The notes below the pieces were generated by a model. The model did no database searches. It was not told the DNA's origin and was given only the letters and a program-made list of their open reading frames with translations. From the NCBI GenBank assembly GCA_032622095.1, contig CP136063.1, positions 89,507,980 through 89,571,979 of the forward strand: a stretch of DNA of 64,000 nt. Direction: 5' to 3'. The translations under genes were made by a program, and so were the position numbers. This DNA comes from Siphonodentalium dalli. Its lineage: Eukaryota > Mollusca > Scaphopoda > Gadilida > Siphonodentaliidae. This document shows, piece after piece, positions 21,085 through 35,445 of this stretch. Numbering within the stretch: the stretch's first letter is position 1; each line of letters starts with the position of its first letter.

Positions 21085-21775
21085 AAAACAACAAGAGTAT
21101 CACTAGGTGTGGCAAAATACAACCGTGATAATTTCAACAAAGGGCATAATGAGTAATCCATATACCAAATCTGAATACAATCAAGACAACTAAAACTGAA
21201 GTTATCATCTGGAAACCAAAATAATTGGCAAATGGACAAGGACCATAACTCCGGCATACCAAATTTCATTCCATTCAGTTCAGACTTACTAAATGTATCA
21301 TCCGGAAATGAAAATTGTGTACAAATTCCAACAAAAAGGGCCGTAACTCTGGTGAAAATTGGCGGGCTGAACCCGAGTTCACACTTGACCAGTATTTTGC
21401 CCTAGTAAACTCACATACCAAATTTCATTCCATTCAGTTCAGACTTAATAAAGCTATCTTCCGGAAATGAAAAAAAGTGAACAGACAGATCAATAAAATA
21501 ATAAAACGTCCAGTTTTTTCAAAACAAGCATATAAAAAAACTGTTATCTGAAGTTTTTGGGCCGAGACGGAATACAAAATCAACCTTGCATACTCTAATT
21601 CCAACAAGGGCTATAACTCAGGCAAATTATGTCGGACTGACCCCATATACGAACTTGACCTGTGTTTTCTTGTGATTAACCTCATACCAAGTTTTGAATT
21701 GATTGAAAAACGAATACTAAAGTTATCATCCGGAACCCAAAATGATGACAGATAGATGGATAGACAGACAGACAT
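21085..21775 (+). repeat. SINE-like repeat M, copy 1
   Basis: AACAAGAGTATCACTAGG, then GGGCATAATG, AACTCTGGTGAAAATTGGCG, TTTCATTCCATTCAGTTCAG and ATCTTCCGGAAATGAAAA, ending AACAAGCATATAAAAA; followed by a diverged second unit. Same family at 43060, 49198 and 55898. Confidence 0.65.
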
Positions 21776-21832
21776 AATAAGAAAATTGTTCAAGAGGCAG
21801 GGGGTATAAAAAATTTGTGATGTGCATTTTAA

Positions 21833-22086
21833 CAAGCCTTGAAATAGGGTGTCTGTCATTTGCAGAATGAGGTCCCCAGAGGGTGAATTTAGTGATGCTA
21901 CCCCGCATAGCGGGCTAGCGTCACCAAATTCACCCTCTGGGGACCTCATTCTGCTTACACCTCAGAAGAATGAGGTTCCCAGAGGGTGAATTTGGTGATG
22001 CTAGCCCGCTATGCGGGGTAGCATCACTAAATTCACCCTCTGGGGACCTCATTCTACAAATGACAGACACGCTATTTCAAGGCTTG
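21833..22086. mobile_element. hAT-like MITE B, short double-hairpin form
   Basis: CAAGCCTTGAAATAG ... CTATTTCAAGGCTTG with CATTTTAA (21825-21832) and CATTTAAA (22087-22094) on the flanks. Confidence 0.88.
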
Positions 22087-22101
22087 CATTTAAACACTTA
22101 C

Positions 22102-22319
22102 ATCAGACACTGGAAGAGTAGGTTCTGTGTCAACGTTTGTAGAAGTCACATCCAGACCACTGTCTAATAGATCGACTTTGACAGAGATCAACAGTCGCCC
22201 TCGGTAGGACACGCCCTCTCCCAGTCCATCATTCAGGTGGGTGTGTTCATCCCTAATACTGTAGTATCTGGTAGAACCATACAAATTCACAAACGAAGGT
22301 CCAAAAGTCGGAACAAATC
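22102..22319 (-). CDS. OTOF: otoferlin-like exon 5: C2C end
   Basis: 218 nt; acceptor tgttttag, donor GAT|gtaagt. Codons 178-249. It contains FVPTFGPSFVNLYGSTR, DEHTHLNDGLGEGVSYRGR and LLISVKVDLLD, which align with the otoferlin stretch after C2C loop 3, including the conserved LNEGLGEGVSFR motif. The short B element 21833-22086 and its 8-bp duplication end 7 bases from the donor GT. Confidence 0.95.
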
Positions 22320-22501
22320 CTAAAACAAATAATTAGCTAAACGTGTGAGCAAATTATTAAAGTTTAAACTAATATTCATTTATCATTCAATATCGCAGTA
22401 ACTTTAACAGTGGCATATGCAACAGACCACTCCCTCTTTACAAATACCAGCTGTCAATCAATTAAAAAATGCATACTTAAATGGCCATGACTTGTTCGAA
22501 C

Positions 22502-22585
22502 CAAGCCTGGATATAGTGTCTGTCATTTATAGAATGAGGTCCCCAGAAGGTGAATTTAGTGATGCTACCCTGCACAACGCCTTTA
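22502..22585 (+). mobile_element. hAT-like MITE B, left-end fragment
   Basis: CAAGCCTGGATATAGTGTCTG through the first half of the hairpin, then the similarity stops. Confidence 0.7.
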
Positions 22586-22688
22586 GTAATGTAATTATAT
22601 CATGTGTCTCACCCTAGGGCAAACTGTCAAAATTACCACATAGGCTTGAACTAAGAATAAACATCGGGTGTGTAATAAATAACCATAC

Positions 22689-22875
22689 CTTTCTCGCCTT
22701 CATTTGAGATCTGATGCATATCAATAAAATGAGTCCCGATGATGTCATCATTTATGCTATCACTGTCCCGTAGCTGTAGTTTTATTCTCCGACAGAGTGG
22801 TGGAAACATCTCGGTGAATACGACCTGCTCATTCCATACAGGTTCGTAAGCACCTTTCTTTATCGAGGTTTTGCC
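22689..22875 (-). CDS. OTOF: otoferlin-like exon 4: second half of C2C
   Basis: 187 nt; acceptor attccag, donor AAAG|gtatgg; codons 115-176 plus one base. It encodes [36 protein letters not shown] and [13 protein letters not shown]. The YEPVWNE strand and the RDSD calcium loop 3 (aspartates retained) are those of otoferlin C2C. It continues the frame of exon 3 exactly. Confidence 0.95.
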
Positions 22876-22998
22876 CTGGAATAAGAAACTTGTTAGATTT
22901 TTGTGTCATCTAAAATGTGAATTTTAAGAATTTATTACAGTACAACAGCATGACGAAGTCAAGAGTAAAATCTCTCTAAAAAAAAACCAATGTCTGTC

Positions 22999-23493
22999 TT
23001 TAAAGGCCCACTTAATTTTCGAGCCACCAACTATTGTTTTTTTATAGTGACTTGATATACGGTTTTAAAAACAATCATTGCCATAAAATATGATTAAAAT
23101 ACTATAATTCATCACCGTTTGAAACATCTGTGTCTCAGAAGATGCCCATAGAGAAATAGAAAACAGCTGAATTCATAGAGAGATTACCCCCGTTATGGCT
23201 CTCAGAATGCAACAGAATTCAAACCAAAAATGTATTTTCAATGGAAGGGGAATAACTCTATCTTTTAGATTTAGAGTTATTCACCTTCCATTGAAAATAT
23301 TACACTTTTTACTACAATCTGGATGACAAAAACACGTCGGTATATCAACAAAAACAACATGTTTACAGTTTATTACACCAGATAAAGTTGATAATACAAT
23401 GTTTTGGAGCTTCCTCTTTAAAATGGTGTGTATTATATGACATATATTTAAGATATGTGATCTGGGGGTTCGAAAATTAAGTGGGCCTTTAAC
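22999..23493. mobile_element. TTAA MITE family H, copy 2
   Basis: TTAA-AGGCCCACTTAATTTTCGA ... TCGAAAATTAAGTGGGCCT-TTAA, with a central hairpin AATGGAAGGGGAATAACTC / GAGTTATTCACCTTCCATT. An uninterrupted version of 187-863. Confidence 0.85.
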
Positions 23494-23624
23494 ACTGTCA
23501 AAATGTTCGTGTGTTTATAACATGTCACCCAGTTATCAGTTTTAACTCAAATTTGGACCACCCCTGCTGTGTAACGAAGAAGGCGACATACCAAATTTCA
23601 CGCCAAGTTTTGGCAGAAAAACTG

Positions 23625-24893
23625 TACCGTACTGACCCGGTTCAAAGCCCATGCCCGTGTTTAAGCCCACCCATATATTTTGGCCAAATTCCATGCACAG
23701 GGGTATATTCGTGTTTAAGCCCACCCCAAATGTTGTTCAATTTCAGCAGTGGTAAGTAAGTATTTGCTAATGATACTCCCCAAATAAATAATTCCAAGAA
23801 GTATATTCACAAACGATCGGTGACGGCGAGAATGCCACGAAAAATGGAAAGTTATAATTCGTAGGTAAGTGATAATATTAAATGAAATAAAATAAAGTGA
23901 ATCTTAAATTCTCATTTGTTTATTCAATTATACTTCCCAAACGTTAACAGACATAAAATACAATAGAACCCACTTGATTTAAAAGCCATGTGCGGTTATG
24001 CGCGTGCAATACTTTTAAGTTTAATCAAAGCCCACCAACTACAGTACTGTAAAAACATATTTTTCGTGTTCAGTGACAACGTAGACCTGTATGTTCCTAC
24101 ATGTGGCCAAACACAAAGAACTGGCCTCTTGGTTATGTAAACACACAGTGGGTATCATAATGGAGCAGAAGGGGGGGGACTTGTCATTTAACAGCAATGT
24201 CTTCCAAACTACGTCAACTTTATTCACTCGAAACCAATATATTCAAACACGTGCTTTTGTATACGTTTTAGCATTCGGCAAACCTCGTCAGATTCCGTCA
24301 CCGTTTGCCCCCAGAGGTCACAGGTCGAGGAGTTCAGAGTGCCGTTTTAGTAGAAATACAACTGCCTTGTCAGTGCTGTTAAATAATTACACTCACTGGC
24401 TTTTGTTAAACATGCAATTAGTCGCCATTGTAACATCCTCTATGTGTAGACAATGGATGATGGATCACAAATAAAGCGCCGGCCTTATTGTTTTCCTAAT
24501 CGGATTAAATCTGAACATTGATATAAACTATAGACTATAGATAACCCACACTGCCGCTTACATAATAACCAGGGCATTCCTGACTCCAAGCATACACTTT
24601 GGGAACAAGACGGCTGTCAGTCAAGACTACTTACATAATAGTGTCATTTTAACATGGGAATGTTGGCCAATAAAACTACAAGACTTAAAGAGTTATTATA
24701 ATATTTTAATATTCACATTTAATTTAAAAAATTCCCAAATAATCGGCGTTAGATCGGCTTTCATCAGTTTTACTGTCCCGATTTCTTAGGATTTTTGGTT
24801 TGCAAAGGGCCATATCCGAGTTTAAGCCCACTTGGATTTTTGAGCTCAAATAAAACAAAGGCCCCCTGGGCCTAAACACGGGTCAGTACGGTA
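23625..24893. mobile_element. TA-flanked element N, about 1.27 kb
   Basis: TA-CCGTACTGACCCG ... CGGGTCAGTACGG-TA. Inside each end are repeats of GTTTAAGCCCACC or its inverse. A 127-codon plus-strand frame (24091-24474) lies within; it has no recognisable transposase motif (no clear DDE/D spacing) and may be chance. Tc1/mariner-like by the TA target only. Confidence 0.55.
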
Positions 24894-25288
24894 ATAGAAT
24901 GTGTTTCGAAAAGGACATATAAACCTGCGCTCCTGGACTCTCTGGGACAACTATTTTGGCAGAGTCAACTCTAAGCAATGCATTACCTACATAATATACT
25001 AGCGGAAACAGGCTCCCCTTGGGAGCCTTTATTCAGTGGCGTAAACTGTTCACATATTTTGATCTTTTAAATATAAATTAAATTTTTTTTTATAAATTAA
25101 ATAAAAAAAACTTATTTTTGAAAAGTTTTATAGATTTAATTTAACTCCTGGCTCAATATAACAAAAATATTGTTTTTTTCTAAATCAAAATTTAGAAAAA
25201 CTAATGCTGTTTTAACATCCGCCTGCGTTACCCGGGTCACCACACCAAATTTTGTTGAAATCGGTCCAGGGGTCTTGGAGAAAAATCA

Positions 25289-26110
<822 letters not shown>

Positions 26111-26116
26111 ATATAA

Positions 26117-26300
26117 TAAATAGAACACCTATGGTGTTTTGAGTGAATCCCATATTATTTCATTCTTGACTAGCAGTGGAAATATCAATTTTTAACTCGC
26201 GACAACCTGCGGTTGCTCATTGAAAATTGATATTTCCACTGCTAGTCACTAATGAAATAATTATGGTACTAACTCAAAATCCATAGGTATCCTCTATGTA
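26117..26300. mobile_element. Palindromic MITE I
   Basis: ACACCTATGG..TTTTGAGT...TATTTCATT...GACTAGCAGTGGAAATATCA is mirrored by TGATATTTCCACTGCTAGTC...AATGAAATAA...ACTCAAAATCCATAGG. Single copy in the window. Confidence 0.75.
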
Positions 26301-26349
26301 TTCATTTGGAACAAAATAAATATTGTTCGCACTGAAATATTATAAATAT

Positions 26350-26788
26350 GAAAGGGAACCAAGGCACTCAGGATGGGTTAAATGTACAAAAATTATAAAA
26401 ACATCACCACTAAGAAGAACATGGAGAAATAGATAAACTTTGTTCTTATATTCATTATTGATAGCTCTACAATAACGGAATTTCGGTGTTGAAATTATTA
26501 AATATGATTTTCAAAAATTTGTCAATGCTTTGACATTTTCCAATGTTTGCCGTCAAATTTTTAGTAAACTTCACTATCTTATTTGACTAATTGATCTTTG
26601 ATTGGTAATGACACTGTAACAGTAATGTTTACATAACAATGGTTTTGATATGCGAGAGCTATTATCAATGAAAATAGGAACAATGTCAATCTATTTTTAC
26701 ATGTACTTATTATTATTTTACAGACCATTCTATAATTTATTTTATTTAACATGAACCCACTTAAAGGGCCTTGAGTCCCCTTAAAACA
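26350..26788. repeat. Family J, fuller copy
   Basis: AAAGGGAACCAAGGCACTC at the left, CCTTGAGTCCCCTTAA at the right, with the inverse of the 15703-15905 body between them. Confidence 0.55.
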
Positions 26789-27043
26789 ACATTAACCCTT
26801 TCAGTGCCAAGTCCGACAAAAAAATAACCGTCACTTAAAACGAAACAATCTCAAATTTATCAGAAAATATTAGAAACTAAACAAGTATTTTCAGCTCTAT
26901 ATTGACAAATTTGTTTGGAAATCTTCCATGTAGGAATGCTTTGAGATTTTACCAAATTATGTATACATAATTTTGGGATTCGAACAAGCCATGTCCATTT
27001 AACCACTAATGAGCAAGAAATGAGAATGTTTTGAATAGACATA

Positions 27044-27254
27044 CAGTAATGCCCGAAGTATATGACCCTTTAACTACAGCAGAATTATTGGAAGTTTTTC
27101 AGGATTTAGTCAGAAATATGGCTTGTTGCCATTCATCGGAAATTTCTGCTGAGAGCTTTCCGATGAATGGCAACAAGACATATTTCCGACTAAATCCTGA
27201 AAAATTTCCCTCATTCTGCTGTGGTTTAGGGGTCGATTATTTAAGATATTACTG
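27044..27254. mobile_element. Palindromic MITE A, copy 8 (asymmetric subtype)
   Basis: The left arm has GAAGTATATGACCC, the right arm GGGGTCGATTATTT. TA flanks. It ends 24 bases from the exon 2 donor. Confidence 0.85.
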
Positions 27255-27278
27255 TATAAATGTAGACAACAAACTCAC

Positions 27279-27319
27279 GTTTCTATATCATCTTCATCTC
27301 TATCTGTCTTCATAGGCAC
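27279..27319 (-). CDS. OTOF: otoferlin-like exon 2, 41-nt micro-exon (acidic linker)
   Basis: Only 41 nt: acceptor gtttttaag, donor AAC|gtgagt, phase 0 to phase 2. It encodes VPMKTDRDEDDIE plus two bases of a Thr codon completed by the next exon. Otoferlin has an equally acidic stretch (DEDDIE) between FerI and C2C, so this is the C2B-C2C linker. The length fits the phases of both neighbouring exons, which is the main support for so short an exon. Palindrome A (27044-27254) ends 24 bases past the donor. Confidence 0.88.
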
Positions 27320-27459
27320 CTTAAAAACGAAAAGTAAATGACAACAGTGACAGTTTTATATAACAAAACTATAGCAACTCTAAAGAAACTCAGTACTTGT
27401 GATCCTTCAGCGGCGGTCGAACTCATTTCAGAGCTATGATAAGTGAAATGCTCAAACTA

Positions 27460-27713
27460 TTAACCCTTTCTATACAAATAAAAGGTCGCTGACCAAAATG
27501 TCCCCAGACGAAGGCGCAGGGATGAGTTGATTATATGACCAATATGATACAAAGTGCATATTCACTAAATATGTTGCACATCTTCTATGTGTCAGTAACA
27601 GTGTCTTGAAGTTTTAGGCACATAGGATATAAATTGTAGGAGGAGTTGATTTCACAGTTACAGCACCCAAGTGCATATTCACTAAAAAAATTCTAAGTCG
27701 AGAAAGGGTCAAA
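27460..27713. repeat. Family K-like repeat, decayed
   Basis: TTAACCCTTTCTATACAAAT at the left; GAGAAAGGGTCAA at the right is a decayed mirror. The interior repeats AGTGCATATTCACTAAA twice. Confidence 0.45.
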
Positions 27714-28080
27714 ATCTCTAAAATATAATTTTTTTTCCGTCAACACAATACCTGTTGTAAATCTTCAATGTGCCCATAACAATGTCCTGAAGTTTTAGGT
27801 AAATAGGATAAGAAATGTAGAAGTTGACATCACAGTTAAGGTACCCAAATCCGGGTGGACAGAAGGACGGATGAACAGACAGAAGGATCGACGAATATCA
27901 TTTCTATAGTCCCCAATACTTTGAAAAAGTCAGGTGGCAAATATTCATTGACAAGTAGTTCCCATAGGAAATGTTCAGATAATAAGTTCAACAAACGACT
28001 ATAGGCCACTTGTTGAACTTATTTTCTAAACAGTTCCCACCAAATAATATGAATCGTACTGCTCTTATGTATAGGATAAT
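27714..28080. repeat. SINE-like tail and a palindrome related to family K
   Basis: GGACAGAAGGACGGATGAAC-type sequence (27857-27890), then GTTCAGATAATAAGTTCAAC and its inverse at 27972-28035. Confidence 0.5.
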
Positions 28081-28110
28081 GGCTGAAAACTGTACATTAT
28101 TTCAGGGAAT

Positions 28111-28378
28111 GGATCATCCGATCAAGGCTGTAAGTGGAGATCGTTCCATTCGCTGAAATAATGTACAGTTTGAAGCTAATATCTGACTTAAAACATGGCC
28201 GAGTCAATTTGTTTAATGTGTCACCTCTTATCAGAATGGATTAACCTGAAATTGGGTCAAGACACCTGAATTGTACCATGTGTTCGGCCTTATCCACTCG
28301 CTCATTGGCTGCATGGATGGCATGACATCTTGACCCATTGTCAACTTAATGGACAGGCAGAACGCCATTGCGTGGTAT
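28111..28378 (+). repeat. Tandem duplication unit 1 (keeps the empty site of L)
   Basis: 268-base unit from GGATCATCCGATCAAGGC to CATTGCGTGGTAT, repeated in the next feature. CACCTCTTATCAGAATGG here is the uninterrupted target. Confidence 0.85.
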
Positions 28379-31073
28379 GGATCGATCAAGGCCGTAGTCC
28401 GAGATCATTCCATTCGCTGAAATAATGTACAGTTTGAAGCTATTATCTGACTTAAAACATGGCCGAGTCCATTTGTTTGATGCGTCACCTCTTAGGGAGC
28501 ATGTCAAAACCTCTTTCGCATATGCGAAAAAAACTGCGAAAAATGTGGCGTCATTGACGTTGTTTTTTCGACATTATCAGAGTTTTTTCGTCATTATAGC
28601 ACGCAGTAACGTTGTACGTTTTCGTCAATTTTTCGCCATCTTGGTTCGATGTTTTCGCAATTATCGCAGTTTTGCTCAAATGTTCGCTGTTTTGTTTCGA
28701 CATATTTTCGCAGTCTTTGTTTTCGTCAAGATCGCAGTATTATTTCCCTCAATATTGCTGTTGTGTCGATATGATTGGCAGGACAGTTTGTGTTCAATAA
28801 ATACATTACTCCATGGTCGCAGTTTTATATCGATGTGTCGCGAATGGGAAGATGTCGGTGTCCATGCTGAAATTTCTCAGATCGGAGTTTTTCTCATAAG
28901 AATTCCAATGATTTAATCGGAGTTTTCTCCGATATGAAAACAATTCCGATTTGATCGGAGTTCTATGTATTAGTAAATTTCTCCGATCTACTGAAATCTC
29001 CGATTTGGTTAATATCGGACAATTCAAACGTTCTTGAACTATTATTAATAGAAGATTAAAGTCCCAAATAAATTATTCCCAGACCCGATTTATATAATAG
29101 GATAGGCCTACAATCATTTCCTACGTTTTGATGTGGCCGCAAATCGGTGGGTTTACAGCAGTGATATTGTATCACTGGTTTACAGTAAATGTTACAGTAC
29201 AATGTTGAAGCCCCCCAAAATCTCATGTAATAATTGCTACATCGTAGCATTAAGACTGATGCAGTGTTACCGTAAACAATGCAAATTTTGATTTCGAAAA
29301 ACGTTTTTTGTGTGTGATTATGTAACTTGTCTTCATTTTGGGTAAACCGTCACCATGTAATTGTGCGAACTATTATGAATAAATGAATACAGCCGAGGAC
29401 AACAATAAATTATTCCACAACCCCATTTATAGTATACTTACTGTATGCCACGTAGAGTTAATTTCTACAGTTTCAATCTGCCTTTCTAGACCAGACACAT
29501 ATTTTAATGTGGACGCAAATCAGGGGGTTTACGGCATCTTCGGATTCTGAAAGTACCGTAAACCCGGTGGTGGTTTTGTCGTAAACAATGCTTTCATTTT
29601 CGCAATATAAGTATGAAATAATTGTTAGATATCGGAAGCGCAGCGTCATCATGATTAATTCGTCGGCGACTTTATTTCAAATCTACACATTTTATTCAAT
29701 ATATATCAGCGATCAGATGCGACAAAGTTAAGTTAATACAAAACATATTATATAATAGTTTGGAATTTACACGAATTGCACATGTTATGTTGTGCTATTT
29801 TTAGCACTGTAATTTCCCAGGCCAATCCTAGTTTCGTTTGTGGGTAGCATTGACTGACAGAGGAGTTGAGTGTTATGTTTTTCTTGATTCTTTATTGAAT
29901 GAATAATAAAAACAATGAACTTAGGGGGTATGGCTCTATGTTTGGCGTTGATACAATGTGATGAGGGCTTGTCCTATATCGGGCCTATTGCTTCAAATGC
30001 TGGATGGAAGGTTGTCGCTCCTGTTGTGGGTGGGTGCAGCTGGTTTCAAATTTCTGTGTGATTTCATCTTTTTTTTGTTAGATGTGTGATACCTGGGGTT
30101 GTGAAAACCCTAACTTCTTCGTACTGTCGACCTGTGTAAACTGCTGGTCTAATATTTTCCCAACTGCATATATGTCCGCTAACGATAGATCTATTCGATT
30201 TCATCACTGTTTCTAGCCATGATCGAACTGATATTATGACATCAAGTCGCTTCATTTTGAAATTTTATATATCAGATGTGTTGGTTTTGTCTAACGAGTT
30301 AAACCATTGTTCACTAATTGAGAAGACATCACGACAACAACAACAACACACAAAACTGTCGCACAGTTCACGCATAGTTGTGAGGGACTGGTATATACGT
30401 CATTATATGTCAGTAGGCCTATATGTTTGTATAGCCTTTTGCTAAATGTCACCCCTTCACACATTTGGAATGGATTGACTATTGTTTAATTAGGCCTTGT
30501 GCGAACTCATAGCTATCAAAACAGTCGAACTGTCAAGTCGTTGTACTTGTGTGTTAACCGCATAGAGTTGTTTGTATGGCCTTTGCTGAACTTTATTTTC
30601 CTTCACACAATTCAGCCAAAAAAAAATTCAGCTAGAAGGCAAAAATAAATGCGCGAATTTATGAAGTGCGACAACATCGTATCGATGTTTTAACTTTTCG
30701 TCAACTTTTCGTCGTTTGCGAATATCGATCAATGTTTCGACGTCACGACTTTCGCGTTGTTGAAAGTTTCAACATTTTACGGAAATGTTTGGTCTGTTGT
30801 GGTTTCGACGTTATAGCATTATTTTTCGTCATTTCCGACATTTCATTTTTGCACATTTACGTCAAAACTTTTTCGACATTATCGACAATATTTTCGCATA
30901 TGCGAAAGAGGTTTTGACATGCTCCCTTATCAGAATGGATTAACCTGAAATTGGGTCAAGACACCTGAGTTGTACCATGTGTTCGGCCTTAACCACTCAC
31001 TCACTGGCTGCATGGATGGCGTGACATATTGACCCATTGTAAACTTAATGGACAGGCAGTACCACATTGCGTT
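28379..31073 (+). repeat. Tandem duplication unit 2, interrupted by element L
   Basis: Parts 28379-28494 and 30927-31073 together align with unit 1 with modest divergence. The break is at CACCTCTTA / TTATCAGAATGG. Confidence 0.85.
28495..30926. mobile_element. Harbinger-like element L, 2.43 kb, TTA duplication
   Basis: GGGAGCATGTCAAAACC ... GGTTTTGACATGCTCCC, arms of about 34 bp including TTTCGCATATGCGAAA. TTA at 28492-28494 and 30927-30929 is present once in unit 1. Several hundred bases inside each end are rich in TTTTCG(A/T)CA motifs. The middle holds two diverged copies of a 300-base unit (29060 and 29400 onward, each with GGGTTTAC). No transposase or Myb-like frame is recognised: a non-autonomous copy. 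Confidence 0.8.
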
Positions 31074-31420
31074 CCCAACCGTTGAATGAACACAACGTAC
31101 CATCAATGACCTACTTCTGCGATAGATTTATGAATATCATCGGGAGTTTTGCCATTACATTTCGGCATTTGTATTCAATTATTTATGCGCAGAGTGGTGC
31201 GAGCAGTATGCATAATCAAGAGATTTGGCAATCTTGTAGTTTGATATCGCGGGTAATAATGAAGATCGAAAGACAACATATAAATTACTATATTAGTTGT
31301 GGTTTTATCATGAGGGGTGCTACAACATGCCACCCGGGAACGTAATTAGATCGAGAAATTTTAATAGTTGAAAATTCAATGCCTATTCGCGAAATGACAT
31401 GCTTGGAATTTGAAGTTATA

Positions 31421-31436
31421 CCCCCCCCCCCCCCCC
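31421..31436 (+). repeat. Poly-C tract
   Basis: Sixteen C in a row followed by ACCC. Confidence 0.9.
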
Positions 31437-31749
31437 ACCCAGCTCACACAAACCCGAGTGAAGAGGCTCTATATATATAGGTCTATCCCTGTCTGTCATG
31501 TTATAGCAATCAATAAGAGCGATATTACACTTGAAAACAGTTGTCTATAGATAGCTCTGTGCATACATTATGGTATCATACATGGAAGTCATATAAAATG
31601 AAATCGCCCTCAGTAATATAACCGTTCATTAAATTGGATACTGAGCATCCATTATTAAAATAATGGATTGTTGTTGGTAAAATAATGTACGATCTCGACA
31701 ATAACCATCCATTTTCCTATAAACTGGACTCGATGAACAAAGGAGTGAC

Positions 31750-33323
<1,574 letters not shown>

Positions 33324-33590
33324 CAAGCCTGGATATAATTTGTCTGACATTTACAGAATGAGGACCCCAGAGGATGAATTTAGTGATGATACCCCACACA
33401 GCAAGCTATCATCACCAAATTCACCATCTGGGGACCTCATTCTGCTTAGGCCTCATCTTCTGGGAAGTATCTGTAGTCTCATATTAACAATGTTTTAGTT
33501 ACTTTTCCCTTCGGTTCAGTTTCTATATCCCCTAATGTGCAGAAGATAAATTACATCATTGAGGTGACTAACAGGTGAACATCACCAACT
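33324..33590 (+). mobile_element. hAT-like MITE B, left half
   Basis: CAAGCCTGGATATAATTTGTC, one hairpin, then the middle down to CACCAACTTCAACTT. The right half is missing. Confidence 0.7.
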
Positions 33591-33876
33591 TCAACTTTGT
33601 TTAATCTCTACATTCAAAACAGTGGGAGAAGTTGATTAAACAATGAAGTTACCCAAAATGTATGACGGACACACAAACGGACAGATGGATGGATAGCAGG
33701 GCTTAAAATCTGATGAGAATCAGAATCCTGATTCTTGGTTTGATACTTATAAAAAGCAGCTGATTCACTGCAGAAATGCTATATTTTGATTCTTGCAAAA
33801 TTGTATGGATTTAAAGTCTGGGATGGATGGACGGAGGTAATTTCTAGTGAATACTCTGGCATTTGCTCAAGAAATA

Positions 33877-34051
33877 CAGTAATGCCCTAAATAATCGACT
33901 CCTTAACCACAGCAGAATTATGGGTAACTTTTCAGGATTTAATCGGAAATATGGCTTGTTGCATGGCAACAAGCCATATTTCCGACTAAATCCTGAAAAG
34001 TTACCCATAATTCTGATCTGGTTAAGGAGTCGATTATTTAGGGCATTACTG
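33877..34051. mobile_element. Palindromic MITE A, copy 9
   Basis: CAGTAATGCCC ... GGGCATTACTG, 85-bp arms meeting almost directly at GGCTTGTTGC-ATG-GCAACAAGCC. TA flanks. Confidence 0.9.
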
Positions 34052-34493
34052 TAACACATATATCGTAATAATCTCTTTCAAGTTTTATAATAAACAAGGT
34101 TTCCACTCAAGATCAAATAGAAGGTTAGGATGTACTCATCAGTTTTACACAATGAAAGTACAAACTAATTTGAAAGAAACAATCAATCTGAGGAAGCGTG
34201 ATTTATACCGACGAGTAGTAATAAAGCATGTTTATAGTGCTGCGATATGCATAAATGAGCTTTGAGAGCAAGAAATTGAAATCAATACAAAAAAGATTTA
34301 GCACCGTATCAAAATTACTAGCGTGTTATCATTCCTATAATTCGTCAATTTTAAATTAATCAGTCCCCAGGAAGAATGTTCACTAAACAAATAAATGTAT
34401 TTAACCCTTAAAAATGTATTCAGGGTTCCATTTCAATTATTATTATCCATGATTAACTAACAATATTTCTGATTGGGCAACAACTGTCACATG

Positions 34494-34575
34494 ATAATCC
34501 GGGAAAAAGTCACATTGGACTCCCGAAAGTCATATTGGACTCCCTAAAGTCATATTGGACTCAAATCGAGTCCTA
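34494..34575 (+). repeat. Short tandem repeat, 23-bp unit, three copies
   Basis: Three units of AAAGTCATATTGGACTCCC type, then an inverse GAGTCCTATGACTTT. Confidence 0.8.
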
Positions 34576-34813
34576 TGACTTTTATAAAAATTATCGAGAC
34601 TCCGGGTGACGTCATTTGGATAAACATAGAAATGGATAATTAAAATGTCATTATACAATGTTGTGTACAGTACATCTCCCCCCTATGTTTCCAACTAGGC
34701 TAGCTATTCCCTAGCTGTGCCACCGACCAAATCACATGATTACAAAAGCAACGTCAGAAGAAAAACACTTTAGCAAAACTTGGCATATGTTTGCTTGAGT
34801 ATATATGTGATAT

Positions 34814-35246
34814 CAAGTCTAGTGTGTCTGTCATTGCAGAAGGAGGTCCCCTGAGAGGGTGAATTTAGTGATGCTATCGTGCATGGCAGGCTAACATGAC
34901 CAAATTTATCCTCTGGAAACCTCATTCTGCTTTAAGGCTTCAACTGCTGTGGGAGACCTGGGATCATATTGAAGTTACTCAGTTGAATTTGGAGATGTTC
35001 ACCCATTAGTCACCTTGAGAGTATGCATTTTATCTTCTGCAAATTAGGGGATATAGAAACTGAACAGAAGTGACTAAAAACAATGTTATTTTCAGACTAT
35101 AGATATTTCCCAAAAGATAAGGCCTAAGCAAAATGAGGTCCCCATAGGGTGAATTTGGTGATGCTAGCTCGCATTGCGTGATAGCGTCACTGAGTTCACC
35201 CTCTGGGAACCTCATTCTGCAAATGACAGACACACTATTTCAAGGC
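34814..35246. mobile_element. hAT-like MITE B, long form
   Basis: CAAGTCTAGTGTGTCTGTC ... CACACTATTTCAAGG with two hairpins and a middle resembling 15919-16253. The ends are decayed and no duplication is seen. Confidence 0.75.
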
Positions 35247-35445
35247 ATATATGAAATTCTATCGCCCATATGCTTACACACAACCTAATTGTCTTACTAT
35301 TTAAAGGGTGAATGAGGTAGGTAATTTAATTTCCTGCCTTTGGTTAGCGAAATCCCATGAGATATGAAATTGAGTTGACAAGACTTGGAAACTCTCAGTC
35401 AATCGATAGGATTTGGATGGTGATATTGTCATCGAACATCCAACA

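Noticed and set aside
24091-24474. 127-codon frame as a transposase
   Set aside because: No domain or catalytic spacing seen; left as an unrecognised frame in element N.
28425-28916. 163-codon plus-strand frame
   Set aside because: It runs from a tandem unit across the end of element L through TTTTCG repeats; its Phe/Arg-rich content is a repeat by-product.
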